64,000 nt of DNA from Mailhella massiliensis (lineage in GTDB: Bacteria > Desulfobacterota > Desulfovibrionia > Desulfovibrionales > Desulfovibrionaceae): contig NZ_LT706952.1 of assembly GCF_900155525.1 (NCBI RefSeq), forward strand, positions 1,208,639 through 1,272,638. Reading direction: 5' to 3'. Below, piece after piece: positions 23,537 to 32,319 of this stretch. Positions within the stretch are counted from its first letter, which is position 1. Each line of letters begins with the position of its first letter. The notes under the pieces were generated by a model. That model was given only the letters and a program-made list of their open reading frames with translations, did no database searches and was not told the origin of the DNA. Made by a program: the position numbers and the translations under genes.

Positions 23537-23959
23537 ATGCCCATTAAACCCGGCGACACTGTTTCTGTCCATTATGTTGGCACCTTGAACGACGGTTCCG
23601 AGTTCGACCGTTCCCGCGAAGGCAGCCCCCTGCGCTTCAAGGTCGGCTCCGGCCAGGTCATTCCCGGCTTCGACAAGGCCGTCATGGGCCATGAAGTCGG
23701 CGACAAGTTCTCCGTGACCATTCCCGCGGCGGAAGCCTACGGTGCCAGACAGCAGCAGCTTCTCTTCCCCGTGCCCCTGGAACAGGTGCCGCCGACCATC
23801 AAGCCGCAGGTGGGCATGATGCTGCACGTTTCCACCGATCAGGGGGAACTGGAAGTGACCATCTGCGAAGTGAACGACAAGCACATCGTACTCGACGCCA
23901 ACCACCCCATGGCGGGCAAGGACCTCACCTTCGCCCTGGAAGTGGTTTCCATAGACTGA
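23537..23959 (+). CDS. FKBP-type peptidyl-prolyl isomerase, SlyD-like
   Basis: Folding helper that isomerises Xaa-Pro bonds. 140 residues, SlyD topology: an FKBP domain (VSVHYVGTLNDGSEFDRSR, PLRFKVGSGQVIPGFDKAVMGHEVGDK) interrupted by the insert-in-flap domain (about 69-120, LLFPVPLEQVPPTIKPQVGMMLHV...) and closed by NHPMAGKDLTFALEVV. The His/Cys-rich nickel-binding tail of E. coli SlyD is absent. Divergent from the atp operon. Confidence 0.92.
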   Translation: MPIKPGDTVSVHYVGTLNDGSEFDRSREGSPLRFKVGSGQVIPGFDKAVMGHEVGDKFSVTIPAAEAYGARQQQLLFPVPLEQVPPTIKPQVGMMLHVSTDQGELEVTICEVNDKHIVLDANHPMAGKDLTFALEVVSID

Positions 23960-23983
23960 CCCGGGGACATCCCCAACGCCGAA

Positions 23984-24017
23984 AGGCCCGGTTCTCCGGG
24001 CCTGTCATCATTTTTTT
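23984..24017 (+). terminator. Terminator-like hairpin between FKBP gene and glnN
   Basis: AGGCCCGG-TTCT-CCGGGCCT stem (23984-24003), then TTTTTTT at 24011-24017. The T-run is directly followed by the glnN ribosome binding site GAAGGAG. Confidence 0.7.
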
Positions 24018-24029
24018 GAAGGAGTTCGC

Positions 24030-26249
24030 ATGAGTTCCGCCAACGCCAGCCGCAGTCATGCCGTGCTTTCCGTCGCCACGAGACGCCATGACGCGGAATA
24101 CATAGCGGGGGGCCGCCCCGCAGCGGCCGAAAGCCACACCGATCCCACGGAATATTACGGCTGCAACGTCTTCGACGACAAGGCCATGCGGCGTTACCTG
24201 CCCAAGGCCGTGTACAAATCCCTGCGCACCACCATCGACCTCGGCCGTCGCCTCGACCCCGCCGTGGCCGACGTGGTGGCCAACGCCATGAAATCCTGGG
24301 CCATGGAACGCGGCGCGGACCATTACACCCATGTCTTCTATCCTCTGACCGGCCTTACCGCGGAAAAGCACGACAGCTTCCTCGATCCCGACGGCAAGGG
24401 CGGAGCGCTGGCCCAGTTCAGCGGCAGCGCCCTCGTGCAGGGCGAGGCCGACGGTTCGAGCTTCCCCTCCGGCGGGCTTCGCTCCACCTTCGAGGCTCGC
24501 GGCTATACCGCGTGGGACGTGACCAGCCCCGCCTACCTCATGGAAAGCCCCGCGGGCATGGTGCTGTGCATCCCCACGGTGTTCCTTTCCTGGACGGGCA
24601 TCGCCCTCGACAAAAAGACGCCCATTCTGCGTTCCAACCAGGCTCTGAACCAGCAGGCCGCCCGCGTGCTGCGTCTGTTCGGCATGAATCCCACCATGCC
24701 CATCATGTCCAACGGCGGCCTTGAACAGGAATATTTCCTCATCGACGGCACCTTCGTTTCCGCAAGGCCCGACCTGCTCATCGCAGGCCGCGCCCTCTTC
24801 GGCGCGCGTCCTCCCAAGGGGCAGGAATTCGAAGACCAGTACTACGGCGTCATTCCGAGCCGCGTGCTCGGCTTCATGGCCGATGTGGAACGCCAGCTCT
24901 ACCGCCTGGGCATACCGGTGAAGACGCGCCACAACGAAGTGGCCCCCAGCCAGTACGAAATCGCTCCCACCTTCGAGTCGGGCAACCTCGCCTGCGACCA
25001 CAACCAGCTCATCATGACGGTGCTCAGGAAGACGGCCCGCCGCCACGGCATGTCCTGCCTGCTGCATGAAAAGCCCTTCGACTGCATCAACGGCTCGGGC
25101 AAGCACCTCAACTACTCCATAGGCAGCCCGGAAGTGGGCAACCTCTTCGCGCCGGGCGACAACCCCCATGAAAACGCCCAGTTCCTCGTGTTCCTGTGCG
25201 CCGTCATCCGCGGCCTGCACCGCCATGCCGGGTTCCTGCGCGCGGTGGTGAGTTCCGCCTCCAACGACAGGCGTCTCGGCGCCAACGAAGCGCCGCCCGC
25301 CATCATGTCCCTGTTCCTCGGCGACCAGCTCACCGACGTGCTCGAACAGTTCCGCGTGGGCCAGGTCGTGGGCGCTCAGGGCAAGCGCATGATGAACGTG
25401 GGCGTGGACACCCTGCCCCCGCTTCCCGCCGATCCGGGCGACCGCAACCGCACGAGTCCCTTCGCCTTCGTGGGCAACCGCTTCGAATTCCGCGCCCTCG
25501 GTTCCTCCATGTCCGCCGCGGACGCCCTCGTGGTGCTCAACACCATGATGGCCGAATCTCTGGACTATGCCGCCACCTTCCTGGAAAACGCCCTGCAGGA
25601 GGAACACCTCAGCCTGGGCGAGGCCGTGCAGAAGTTCATCGAGAACGTGATGGAGGAAAACAGCGCCGTCATCTTCAACGGCAACGGCTATTCCGAAATC
25701 TGGCAGAAGGAGGCCGAACGCCGCGGTCTGCCCAACTATCCGGCCACGCCCGACGCCGTGCCGGTGTTCTCCTCGCCCGAAGTGGTGGAACTGTGCGAAC
25801 GCTACCAGGTCTTCTCCCGGCAGGAACTCAAGGCCAGAGAGGACATACAGCTTGAGCAGTATCTGAAGACCGTGCATACCGAAGCCTGCCTCGCCGTGCG
25901 CATGGCCCGCACCCAGATCTATCCCGCGGCCGTCCGCTACCGCCAGGAACTCGCCTCCTCCGCCACCGCCTGCACCGCGCTGGGAGTGCCCGCCTCGCTT
26001 GACTCCCTCAAGGATCTGGCCGAGGTCATCGGGCATTTCGAGACTTCCCTGCGCACGCTTGAGGAACGCGTGCTCGAGCTCGACTGGTCGCCCTGCGAGG
26101 AACATCTGCTCAAGAGTGCGAAACAGTGCCTGCACAGCGTGCTTCCGGCCATGGAAGAGCTGCGTCAGTGGGCCGACAGGCTGGAAAACATGGTGGCCGA
26201 CGATCTCTGGCCCCTGCCCAGCTATCAGGAAATGCTGTTCATGAAATAG
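24030..26249 (+). CDS. glnN: Glutamine synthetase type III
   Basis: Forms glutamine from glutamate, ammonia and ATP; type III enzymes are large dodecamers of ~80 kDa subunits. 739 residues. Hallmarks: DSFLDP (about 115), GSSFPSGGLRSTFEARGYTAWD, NGGLEQEYFLID carrying metal-binding Glu, RHNEVAPSQYEIAP, NGSGKHLNYSIG and NRFEFRALGSS. The C-terminal helical domain follows. GAAGGAG lies 5 bases before the ATG. A terminator-like hairpin sits immediately upstream, so expression needs read-through or a promoter overlapping the FKBP 3' end. Confidence 0.96.
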   Translation: MSSANASRSHAVLSVATRRHDAEYIAGGRPAAAESHTDPTEYYGCNVFDDKAMRRYLPKAVYKSLRTTIDLGRRLDPAVADVVANAMKSWAMERGADHYTHVFYPLTGLTAEKHDSFLDPDGKGGALAQFSGSALVQGEADGSSFPSGGLRSTFEARGYTAWDVTSPAYLMESPAGMVLCIPTVFLSWTGIALDKKTPILRSNQALNQQAARVLRLFGMNPTMPIMSNGGLEQEYFLIDGTFVSARPDLLIAGRALFGARPPKGQEFEDQYYGVIPSRVLGFMADVERQLYRLGIPVKTRHNEVAPSQYEIAPTFESGNLACDHNQLIMTVLRKTARRHGMSCLLHEKPFDCINGSGKHLNYSIGSPEVGNLFAPGDNPHENAQFLVFLCAVIRGLHRHAGFLRAVVSSASNDRRLGANEAPPAIMSLFLGDQLTDVLEQFRVGQVVGAQGKRMMNVGVDTLPPLPADPGDRNRTSPFAFVGNRFEFRALGSSMSAADALVVLNTMMAESLDYAATFLENALQEEHLSLGEAVQKFIENVMEENSAVIFNGNGYSEIWQKEAERRGLPNYPATPDAVPVFSSPEVVELCERYQVFSRQELKAREDIQLEQYLKTVHTEACLAVRMARTQIYPAAVRYRQELASSATACTALGVPASLDSLKDLAEVIGHFETSLRTLEERVLELDWSPCEEHLLKSAKQCLHSVLPAMEELRQWADRLENMVADDLWPLPSYQEMLFMK

Positions 26250-26258
26250 CGCGTTTTC

Positions 26259-26294
26259 TCCGTCCCCGTCCGGCGCGTTCCGGGCGGGGACGGA
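26259..26294 (+). terminator. Hairpin after glnN
   Basis: TCCGTCCCCG / CGGGGACGGA, 10-bp stem with 16-base loop, 10 bases after the stop. No T-run, so it may be a 3' stabiliser or a factor-dependent end. Confidence 0.45.
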
Positions 26295-26370
26295 ACCGGA
26301 AAGCCGCCTTTGCACAGTGAGGCTTCCGGCAAACGAGCCTTTGAGAACCATGAATTTAAGGAAGGATAGT

Positions 26371-27654
26371 ATGCGCATACTCATCGTAGGTTCCGGCGGA
26401 CGAGAACACGCCCTGGCCTGGAAGCTCAGCCAGCGGCCGGACGTGACGGACATCTTCGTTGCTCCCGGCAACGGCGGCACGGCCTCCGTGGCCGTCAACG
26501 TGCCCATCAGGGACAGCGACATTCAGGGCCTTGTGGCCTTTGCCAGAGAAAAGGCCGTCGATCTCGTGGTGCCTGGCCCCGAACTTCCCCTCACCCTCGG
26601 CATAGTGGACGCCATGCAGGAAGCGGGCATAGCCTGCTTCGGCCCTTCGGCCGCCTGCGCGAAGCTTGAAGGCAGCAAGTCCTTCGCCAAGGAAGTCATG
26701 CAGAAGGCGGGCGTGCCCACCGCCGCGGCGGGCGTGTTCACCAGCCGCGCGGATGCCGAGGCCTTTGTGGAAAGGCACGGCGCGCCGCTGGTGGTCAAGG
26801 CCGACGGCCTTGCCGCGGGCAAGGGCGTCGTGGTGGCCATGACCATGGAGGAGGTGCACGCCGCCCTCGACCTCATGTTTGAAAACAGCGCCTTCGGCGA
26901 AGCGGCCAGCACCGTGCTCATCGAGGAATTTCTGGAAGGGGAGGAAGTTTCCCTCCTCTGCTTCTGCGACGGCAAAACCGCCCTGCCTCTGCCCTCGGCT
27001 CAGGATCACAAGGCCGTGTTCGACAACGACAAGGGCCCCAACACCGGCGGCATGGGCGCGTACAGCCCGGCTCCCGTTCTTCCCGACGCCGAACTCTCCG
27101 CCATGGCCGACGTGGTGGCGCGCCCCATTCTTGCGGAAATGGCGCGCCGCGGCGCCCCCTTCAAGGGTATTCTGTACGCCGGACTCATGATGACCAAGGA
27201 CGGCCCCAAGGTGCTGGAATACAACGTGCGCTTCGGCGACCCGGAATGCCAGCCCCTGCTCATGCGCCTGAAAAGCGATCTGGCGGACATCATGCTCCAC
27301 TGCATCGACGGCACGCTCGACACCGTGAGTCTCGAGATTGAAGAGCGTTCCGCCCTCGGCGTGGTGCTCACGGCCGAAGGCTACCCCGACTCCTACCCCA
27401 AGGGTATGCCCATCTCGGGCATAGAAAAGGCCGAAGCTCTGGAAGACGTGCGCGTTTTCCAGGCGGGTACGAAGGCCGGGGAAGGACGCATCCTTGCCAA
27501 CGGCGGCCGCGTGCTCTGCGTCACCGCCCTCGGAAGCGACCTGAAGCACGCCCAGACGCGCGCCTATGAAGGGCTGGCCCTGCTTGCCATGGAGCACAGC
27601 CAGTTCCGCACCGATATCGGCAACAAGGGCCTGAAGAGACTGCATCTCGCCTGA
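26371..27654 (+). CDS. purD: Phosphoribosylamine-glycine ligase
   Basis: ATP-grasp enzyme joining glycine to phosphoribosylamine (purine step 2). 427 residues from MRILIVGSGGREHALAWKL, with AAGGAAGGA upstream. The GTG-initiated frame from 26317 adds 18 unlike residues and is not used. Typical segments: FGPSAACAKLEGSKSFAKEVM, VVKADGLAAGKGVVVA, LIEEFLEGEEVSLLCFCDG, GPNTGGMGAYSPAPV and EYNVRFGDPECQPLLMR with metal ligands. Followed by purE 76 bases later, same strand. Confidence 0.96.
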   Translation: MRILIVGSGGREHALAWKLSQRPDVTDIFVAPGNGGTASVAVNVPIRDSDIQGLVAFAREKAVDLVVPGPELPLTLGIVDAMQEAGIACFGPSAACAKLEGSKSFAKEVMQKAGVPTAAAGVFTSRADAEAFVERHGAPLVVKADGLAAGKGVVVAMTMEEVHAALDLMFENSAFGEAASTVLIEEFLEGEEVSLLCFCDGKTALPLPSAQDHKAVFDNDKGPNTGGMGAYSPAPVLPDAELSAMADVVARPILAEMARRGAPFKGILYAGLMMTKDGPKVLEYNVRFGDPECQPLLMRLKSDLADIMLHCIDGTLDTVSLEIEERSALGVVLTAEGYPDSYPKGMPISGIEKAEALEDVRVFQAGTKAGEGRILANGGRVLCVTALGSDLKHAQTRAYEGLALLAMEHSQFRTDIGNKGLKRLHLA

Positions 27655-27730
27655 AAGCCCATGTGAACCCCGCGCGGCCCGCCCCAAGGACCGCTGCAAT
27701 CCGGACTATTCCGGGAAAAGGATATTCGCC

Positions 27731-28225
27731 ATGACTCAAGTCGCTATCTTCATCGGTTCCGCCTCCGACGATCCCGTCGTGCGCGGCTGCGCCGACGTGC
27801 TCAAAAAACTCGGCATTTCCTACCGCTACACCGTCACTTCCGCGCACCGCACGCCCGAGCGTACCGAAAAGCTCATGGAAGAGCTGGAAGCGGACGGCTG
27901 CAAAGTGTACATCTGCGCCGCCGGCATGGCCGCCCACCTTGCGGGCGCCGTGGCCGCCCGTACCATAAAGCCCGTCATCGGCATTCCGGTGGCCGGTTCC
28001 TCCATCGGCGGACTGGATGCGCTGTATGCCACCGTGCAGATGCCCTCCGGCTTCCCCGTAGCCACGGTGGCCCTGAACGGCGCGAAGAACGCCGCCTGGC
28101 TGGCCGCCCAGATCATCGCGCTGCACGATGAACGCGTGGCCGCCCTGCTGCGCGCCGAACGCGAAGGCTACAAGGCCGCCGTGGAAAAGGCCGCCGCCGA
28201 ACTGGAAGCCGCTCACAGGGCCTGA
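27731..28225 (+). CDS. purE: N5-carboxyaminoimidazole ribonucleotide mutase / AIR carboxylase
   Basis: Purine step 6. 164 residues with FIGSASDDPVV, TVTSAHRTPERTEKL, CAAGMAAHLAGAVAA and PVIGIPV, the PurE active-site strands, and SAHRTPE carrying the catalytic His. No purK is next to it, so whether it acts with PurK (class I) or uses CO2 directly (class II) cannot be decided here. AAGGATA lies 7 bases before the ATG. Confidence 0.94.
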   Translation: MTQVAIFIGSASDDPVVRGCADVLKKLGISYRYTVTSAHRTPERTEKLMEELEADGCKVYICAAGMAAHLAGAVAARTIKPVIGIPVAGSSIGGLDALYATVQMPSGFPVATVALNGAKNAAWLAAQIIALHDERVAALLRAEREGYKAAVEKAAAELEAAHRA

Positions 28226-28288
28226 TCCGTTTCCGGCGCGCCCGCCGCGCCGGCCCAGAACCGTTCTACCCGTACAGGAGAGACAAGC

Positions 28289-29320
28289 ATGGACGCATCC
28301 ATCAAACAGCTGGCCCGTGAACGCATGAAGGGCCATTGCCGCGTCTGCCCGCAGTGCGACGGCCGCGTTTGCGCCGGGGAAGTGCCCGGCATGGGAGGAC
28401 TCGGCACCGGTTCCTCCTTCCGCGCCAATGTGGAGGCTCTGGCCCGCGTGAAGCTGGCCATGCGCTGCCTGCACACCGCGGCCCAGCCCGACACCTCCAC
28501 CGAAATCCTGGGTCTGAAGCTCGCCCTTCCCCTGCTCGCCGCCCCCATCGGCGGCGTGGCCTTCAACATGGGCGACGCCTCGCAGAATCCCGTGGATGAA
28601 GCCGCCTATGCCGAAGCCGTCATCTGCGGTTCCAAAAAGGCCGGCATCATCGGCTGCGGCGGCGACGGCGTGGGTTCCCTCATTCCCGACTGCGCCTTTG
28701 CAGCCATCCGCAAGGCGGAAGGCTGGGGCATTCCCTTCATCAAGCCGTGGGAAGGCGATTTTCTGTGGAACAGGCTCGAATCCGCCACCGCCACGGGCTG
28801 CCCCGTGGTGGGCATGGACGTGGACGCCGCGGGCCTTGTGACCCTGCGCCTCCAGGGCCGTCCCGTCGCCCCCAAGAGCGCTGAGGAACTTGCCGAAATC
28901 GCCCGCTTCGTGCATGAACGCGGCGCGAAGTTCATGATCAAGGGCGTGATGACCGTCATCGACGCCCGCATCGCCATCGACGCCGGTGTCGACGCCATCG
29001 TGGTATCCAATCACGGCGGCCGCGTGCTCGACGGCACCCGCGGCGGCGCGGAAGTGCTGCCCGCCATAGCCTCGGCCGTGGGCGACAGAATTCCCGTACT
29101 GGCCGACGGCGGCGTGCGCTCCGGCACGGACATGCTCAAGCTCCTCGCCCTCGGTGCGAAGGCCGTGCTCATCGGCCGCCCCTTCTCCGTGGCCGCCATC
29201 GGCGGACAGACCGACGGCGTGGCCGCCTATGTGGCCGACATCAGGGGCCAGCTCACCTCGGCCATGGCCCTCACCGGCTGCGCCGACATCGCCTCCATCA
29301 ACTCCGACATTCTGGCCTAG
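28289..29320 (+). CDS. FMN-dependent alpha-hydroxy-acid oxidase-family protein with N-terminal cysteine motif
   Basis: 343 residues. The C-terminal two thirds match the FMN (beta/alpha)8 family of lactate/glycolate oxidases: VVSNHGGRVLDGTRG with the active-site His and Arg, FMIKGVM with the FMN-binding Lys, and VLADGGVRSGTDMLKLLALGAKAVLIGRPF. N-terminal to this is C17-x2-C20-x2-C23-x4-C28 (HCRVCPQCDGRVCAG) plus EVPGMGGLGTGSSF, not part of the classic oxidases and suggestive of an Fe-S or metal site. Substrate unknown. AGGAGA lies before the ATG; it stands between purE and an exporter. Confidence 0.88.
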   Translation: MDASIKQLARERMKGHCRVCPQCDGRVCAGEVPGMGGLGTGSSFRANVEALARVKLAMRCLHTAAQPDTSTEILGLKLALPLLAAPIGGVAFNMGDASQNPVDEAAYAEAVICGSKKAGIIGCGGDGVGSLIPDCAFAAIRKAEGWGIPFIKPWEGDFLWNRLESATATGCPVVGMDVDAAGLVTLRLQGRPVAPKSAEELAEIARFVHERGAKFMIKGVMTVIDARIAIDAGVDAIVVSNHGGRVLDGTRGGAEVLPAIASAVGDRIPVLADGGVRSGTDMLKLLALGAKAVLIGRPFSVAAIGGQTDGVAAYVADIRGQLTSAMALTGCADIASINSDILA

Positions 29321-29328
29321 CGCCTCAG

Positions 29329-29352
29329 ACCGGCCCGGAATACCGGGCCGGT
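29329..29352 (+). terminator. GC hairpin after the FMN enzyme gene
   Basis: Perfect 10-bp stem ACCGGCCCGG / CCGGGCCGGT, loop AATA, 8 bases after the stop, without T-run. A second perfect hairpin CGGCAGG-N6-CCTGCCG (29366-29385) follows before the next ATG. Confidence 0.5.
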
Positions 29353-29396
29353 CCCGCCGCTTTCCCGGCAGGAGCATTCCTGCCGCACACGCTGTT

Positions 29397-30197
29397 ATGA
29401 CCATTCTTCTGCTCTACCTTCTCTGCGGCGCCACCGCAGGCTTTCTCTCCGGGCTCATCGGCATCGGCGGGGGGCTCGTGGTCGTGCCGCTTCTGAACAT
29501 GATTTTCCGGCTGCAGAGCAACATTGCGCCGGAACTCATCATGCATCTGGCCGTGGGTACGTCGCTCTCCAGCATTCTGTTCACGGCCGTGTCGAGCACG
29601 CGTTCTCATGCCCGCATGGGCGGCGTTCTGTGGAAATACGTTCTCGGCCTTTCCCCGGCCATCGTCATCGGCACGCTCTGTGCCTCATGGCTGGCCTCGC
29701 GCATGTCCACTTCCGGCCTGCGGGGCTTTTTCGTCGTGTTTCTCGTGTGCATCGCCACGCAGATGCTGCTTGATTTTTATCCGCATCCGCGAAAGACCAT
29801 GCCCGGCAGGGCCGCTCTTGCGGCGGCGGGCTTCACCATCGGCGGCGTGTCCAGCCTCGTGGGGCTCGGCGGCGGGAGCATGTCCGTGCCTTTTCTGCGC
29901 TGGTGCGGCGTGGAGATGCGACAGGCCGTGGGTACCTCTGCCGCCATAAGCTGGCCCATAGCCATATCGGGCACCGTGGGCTTCATCATCGTGGGCTGGG
30001 GCGACCCGCTGCTTCCCGCCTGGAGCCTCGGCTACATCAATCTGCCCGCCACGCTGGGCATCGCCTGTTCCAGCGTCTTCTTCGCGCCCCTCGGCGCGAA
30101 ACTCGCCCATACCCTGCCGGTACCCGTGCTGCGGCGATTCTTTGCCGTGTTTCTCTACGTAACCGCCGGGGAAATGCTCTGGAACATTCTGCACTGA
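29397..30197 (+). CDS. TauE/SafE-family membrane exporter
   Basis: 266 residues, about eight membrane helices. This family exports sulfite, sulfoacetate or other organosulfonates; substrate here is not known. Family marks: LCGATAGFLSGLIGIGGGLVVVPLLN in the first repeat and AGFTIGGVSSLVGLGGGSMSVPFL in the second, the two internally repeated Gly-rich motifs, then VGTSAAISWPIAISGTVGF. Start taken at MTILLLYLL; no clear ribosome binding site, the nearest AGGAG is inside the hairpin at 29366-29385. Ends 7 bases before acpS. Confidence 0.9.
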   Translation: MTILLLYLLCGATAGFLSGLIGIGGGLVVVPLLNMIFRLQSNIAPELIMHLAVGTSLSSILFTAVSSTRSHARMGGVLWKYVLGLSPAIVIGTLCASWLASRMSTSGLRGFFVVFLVCIATQMLLDFYPHPRKTMPGRAALAAAGFTIGGVSSLVGLGGGSMSVPFLRWCGVEMRQAVGTSAAISWPIAISGTVGFIIVGWGDPLLPAWSLGYINLPATLGIACSSVFFAPLGAKLAHTLPVPVLRRFFAVFLYVTAGEMLWNILH

Positions 30198-30204
30198 GGA
30201 CGCC

Positions 30205-30585
30205 ATGATACAAGGCACGGGGTTCGACCTTACGGCTCTGCCGCGCATACGGACCATGCTGGAAAAGTACGGCGAACGCTTTCTTGCCCGCCTGCTCACC
30301 GAGAAGGAACGCAGCGCCCTGCCCGCAGCTTCTGCGGCCCGCGTGGCCTACGCGGCGGGAAGATTCGCCGCCAAGGAAGCCGCGGTCAAGGCTCTCGGCA
30401 CGGGGTTCGCCCACGGTATAGGCATGCATGACGTGGAAATACTCACCCTTGCCTCAGGCCGGCCCGAACTTCATTTTCACGGTGCGGCCAAAGTCAGAGC
30501 AGAAGAAATGGGCGTGCGAGCCGTGCACGTTTCCATTTCCCATGAACGCGACGTGGCCGGAGCCGTGGTGATTCTCGAATCATGA
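30205..30585 (+). CDS. acpS: Holo-[acyl-carrier-protein] synthase
   Basis: Transfers 4'-phosphopantetheine from CoA to ACP. 126 residues. Metal-binding Asp8 in GTGFDLT and Glu in RFAAKEAAVKALGTG are in place, and HVSISHERDVAGAVVILES is the usual C-terminus. GAGGAC precedes the ATG. It heads the acpS-nnrDE-tsaE string found in many bacteria. Confidence 0.94.
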   Translation: MIQGTGFDLTALPRIRTMLEKYGERFLARLLTEKERSALPAASAARVAYAAGRFAAKEAAVKALGTGFAHGIGMHDVEILTLASGRPELHFHGAAKVRAEEMGVRAVHVSISHERDVAGAVVILES

Positions 30586-30660
30586 CCGTTCCTTTTCGCG
30601 CAGCTGCCTGCGCGGAGGAGGCAACGGAAAAGCGCGGCCCTGCCGCGCGGAGGAAAACTC

Positions 30661-32319
30661 ATGTTCGTTCCTGTTCCCACACCGGAAGAAATGGCGCGCT
30701 GGGATGCCGGGGCCATAGCCTCGGGCCTGGCGGAAGAAACGCTCATGGAAAACGCGGCGCGCGCCGCCATGGACGCGCTGCGCCGTGCCGTGCGGGAGCG
30801 GGGGCTCAGACTCGCCTCCTGCCGCGTGCTGCTTGTGGCCGGAAAAGGCAACAACGGGGGCGACGCCTTCTGCATGGCGAGGCATCTTCTGGATGCGGGA
30901 GCGCATCCTCTGATTCTGAGCACCCGCTGCGCCGACGACAGACACGGGGCTGCGGGGCACTGGCTGGATGTCGCCCTGCGGCTCGGCGTTCCCTTTCTTC
31001 CCGCAGAAGCGTGGGACAAAGCCCTTTCCTTTGCGCCTGACATTCTTGTGGATGCGCTGCTCGGCACGGGATTCCGCGGAGAGCTGAGGGAAAAGGAAAA
31101 AGCGCTGGTGGAAAACATGAACGCGCTTTCCGCCCGGCTTGTTTTTGCCGTGGACGTGCCTTCCGGGCTTGACGCGCGCACGGGCCTCCCCTGCCCGGAC
31201 GCCGTGCGCGCCCACGTCACGGCAACGTTTCAGGCGGCAAAGCCCGGCCTGCTCATGCCCTGGGCCGCAAAGTTCACGGGAGACGTGGAGGTGCTTCCCA
31301 TCGGCATGCCCCGCGCCGTGGAGGAAACGAACCCGCCCTCCTTCCGCACCTGGCTTGTTCCGGGGCAGAGAGATGAAGACCGCGGCTCTCCCTACAGAGT
31401 GGAACACGGAATCTCCCCCCGCATGAAGAGCATTCTCGAAACTCCGGCCCTCCCCATGGAAGAGGGCCCTGCGCACAAGGGAGACGCCGGGCGCGTGCTC
31501 ATTGCCGGAGGCTGCTCCTCCTATACGGGAGCTCCCTGCCTTGCCGCATGGGCGGCGCTGCGTACGGGTGCAGGCCTTGTCACCGTGGCGGGCCCGGAAG
31601 GCGTGCTTGACGTTGCGCGCCATACCATGCCCGCAGTCATCACCCGGGCTCTGGCCGATACGCCGTTCCAGAGCTGGAGCGCGGAACACGCCTCTCCCCT
31701 TGCCGAAGCGGCAGAAGGCTGCGGCGCGCTGGTGTTCGGCCCGGGGCTCGGCAGAAGCGAAGGCGCATCCTCGCTTGTGGAAAGGCTGCTGAACATTCCC
31801 GGCCTGCCCCCGATGGTGATCGACGCCGACGCGCTCTTTGCCCTGGCGAAAAAGCCGGAACTTCTTTCCCTGCTGCGGCCCTGCGACGTGCTTACGCCGC
31901 ACCCCGGGGAAGCAGCCTGTCTTCTCGGCATATCCGTCCGTGAGGTGCAGGAAAACCGCTTCTCCGCACTGGAAAAACTTGCCCGCCTGGCTCCTGCCGT
32001 ATGGGTACTGAAGGGGGAAGGCACGCTCATTGCCGTTCCGGGCGAACCTGCCGTCATTTCTCCGTGGAACGTGCCGCAGCTTGCCGTGGCCGGTTCCGGC
32101 GACACTCTTGCCGGCATCATAGGGGCGCTTGCGGCTCGCGGACGGAAGGCCGCACTTGCCGCCACGCTCGGCGTATGGCTGCATGCTCTTTCCGGCATGC
32201 TTCTTTGCCGGGAATTTCCCCTGCGCGGCAACGACCCGCGCGACCTTGCGGACGCTCTGCCCCGCGTCGCGCATCTGGCGGGAGAACCCCGCAAGGAGGA
32301 TATATGCACCTTGTTCTGA
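30661..32319 (+). CDS. nnr: Bifunctional NAD(P)H-hydrate epimerase / ADP-dependent dehydratase
   Basis: Repairs hydrated NAD(P)H. 552 residues in two domains. N-terminal epimerase (about 1-225): LMENAARAAMDALRR, VAGKGNNGGDAFCMARHL, ILVDALLGTGFRG, VDVPSGLDARTG. C-terminal kinase-like dehydratase (about 265-552): KGDAGRVLIAGGCSSYTGAPCLAA, VIDADALFALA, LTPHPGEAACLLG, and AVAGSGDTLAGIIGALAARG with the catalytic Asp. Start has GAGGAAAA upstream. Overlaps tsaE by 16 bases. Confidence 0.95.
   Translation: MFVPVPTPEEMARWDAGAIASGLAEETLMENAARAAMDALRRAVRERGLRLASCRVLLVAGKGNNGGDAFCMARHLLDAGAHPLILSTRCADDRHGAAGHWLDVALRLGVPFLPAEAWDKALSFAPDILVDALLGTGFRGELREKEKALVENMNALSARLVFAVDVPSGLDARTGLPCPDAVRAHVTATFQAAKPGLLMPWAAKFTGDVEVLPIGMPRAVEETNPPSFRTWLVPGQRDEDRGSPYRVEHGISPRMKSILETPALPMEEGPAHKGDAGRVLIAGGCSSYTGAPCLAAWAALRTGAGLVTVAGPEGVLDVARHTMPAVITRALADTPFQSWSAEHASPLAEAAEGCGALVFGPGLGRSEGASSLVERLLNIPGLPPMVIDADALFALAKKPELLSLLRPCDVLTPHPGEAACLLGISVREVQENRFSALEKLARLAPAVWVLKGEGTLIAVPGEPAVISPWNVPQLAVAGSGDTLAGIIGALAARGRKAALAATLGVWLHALSGMLLCREFPLRGNDPRDLADALPRVAHLAGEPRKEDICTLF

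Noticed and set aside
23925..26522. 865-codon reverse ORF over glnN
   Set aside because: Shadow of glutamine synthetase III.
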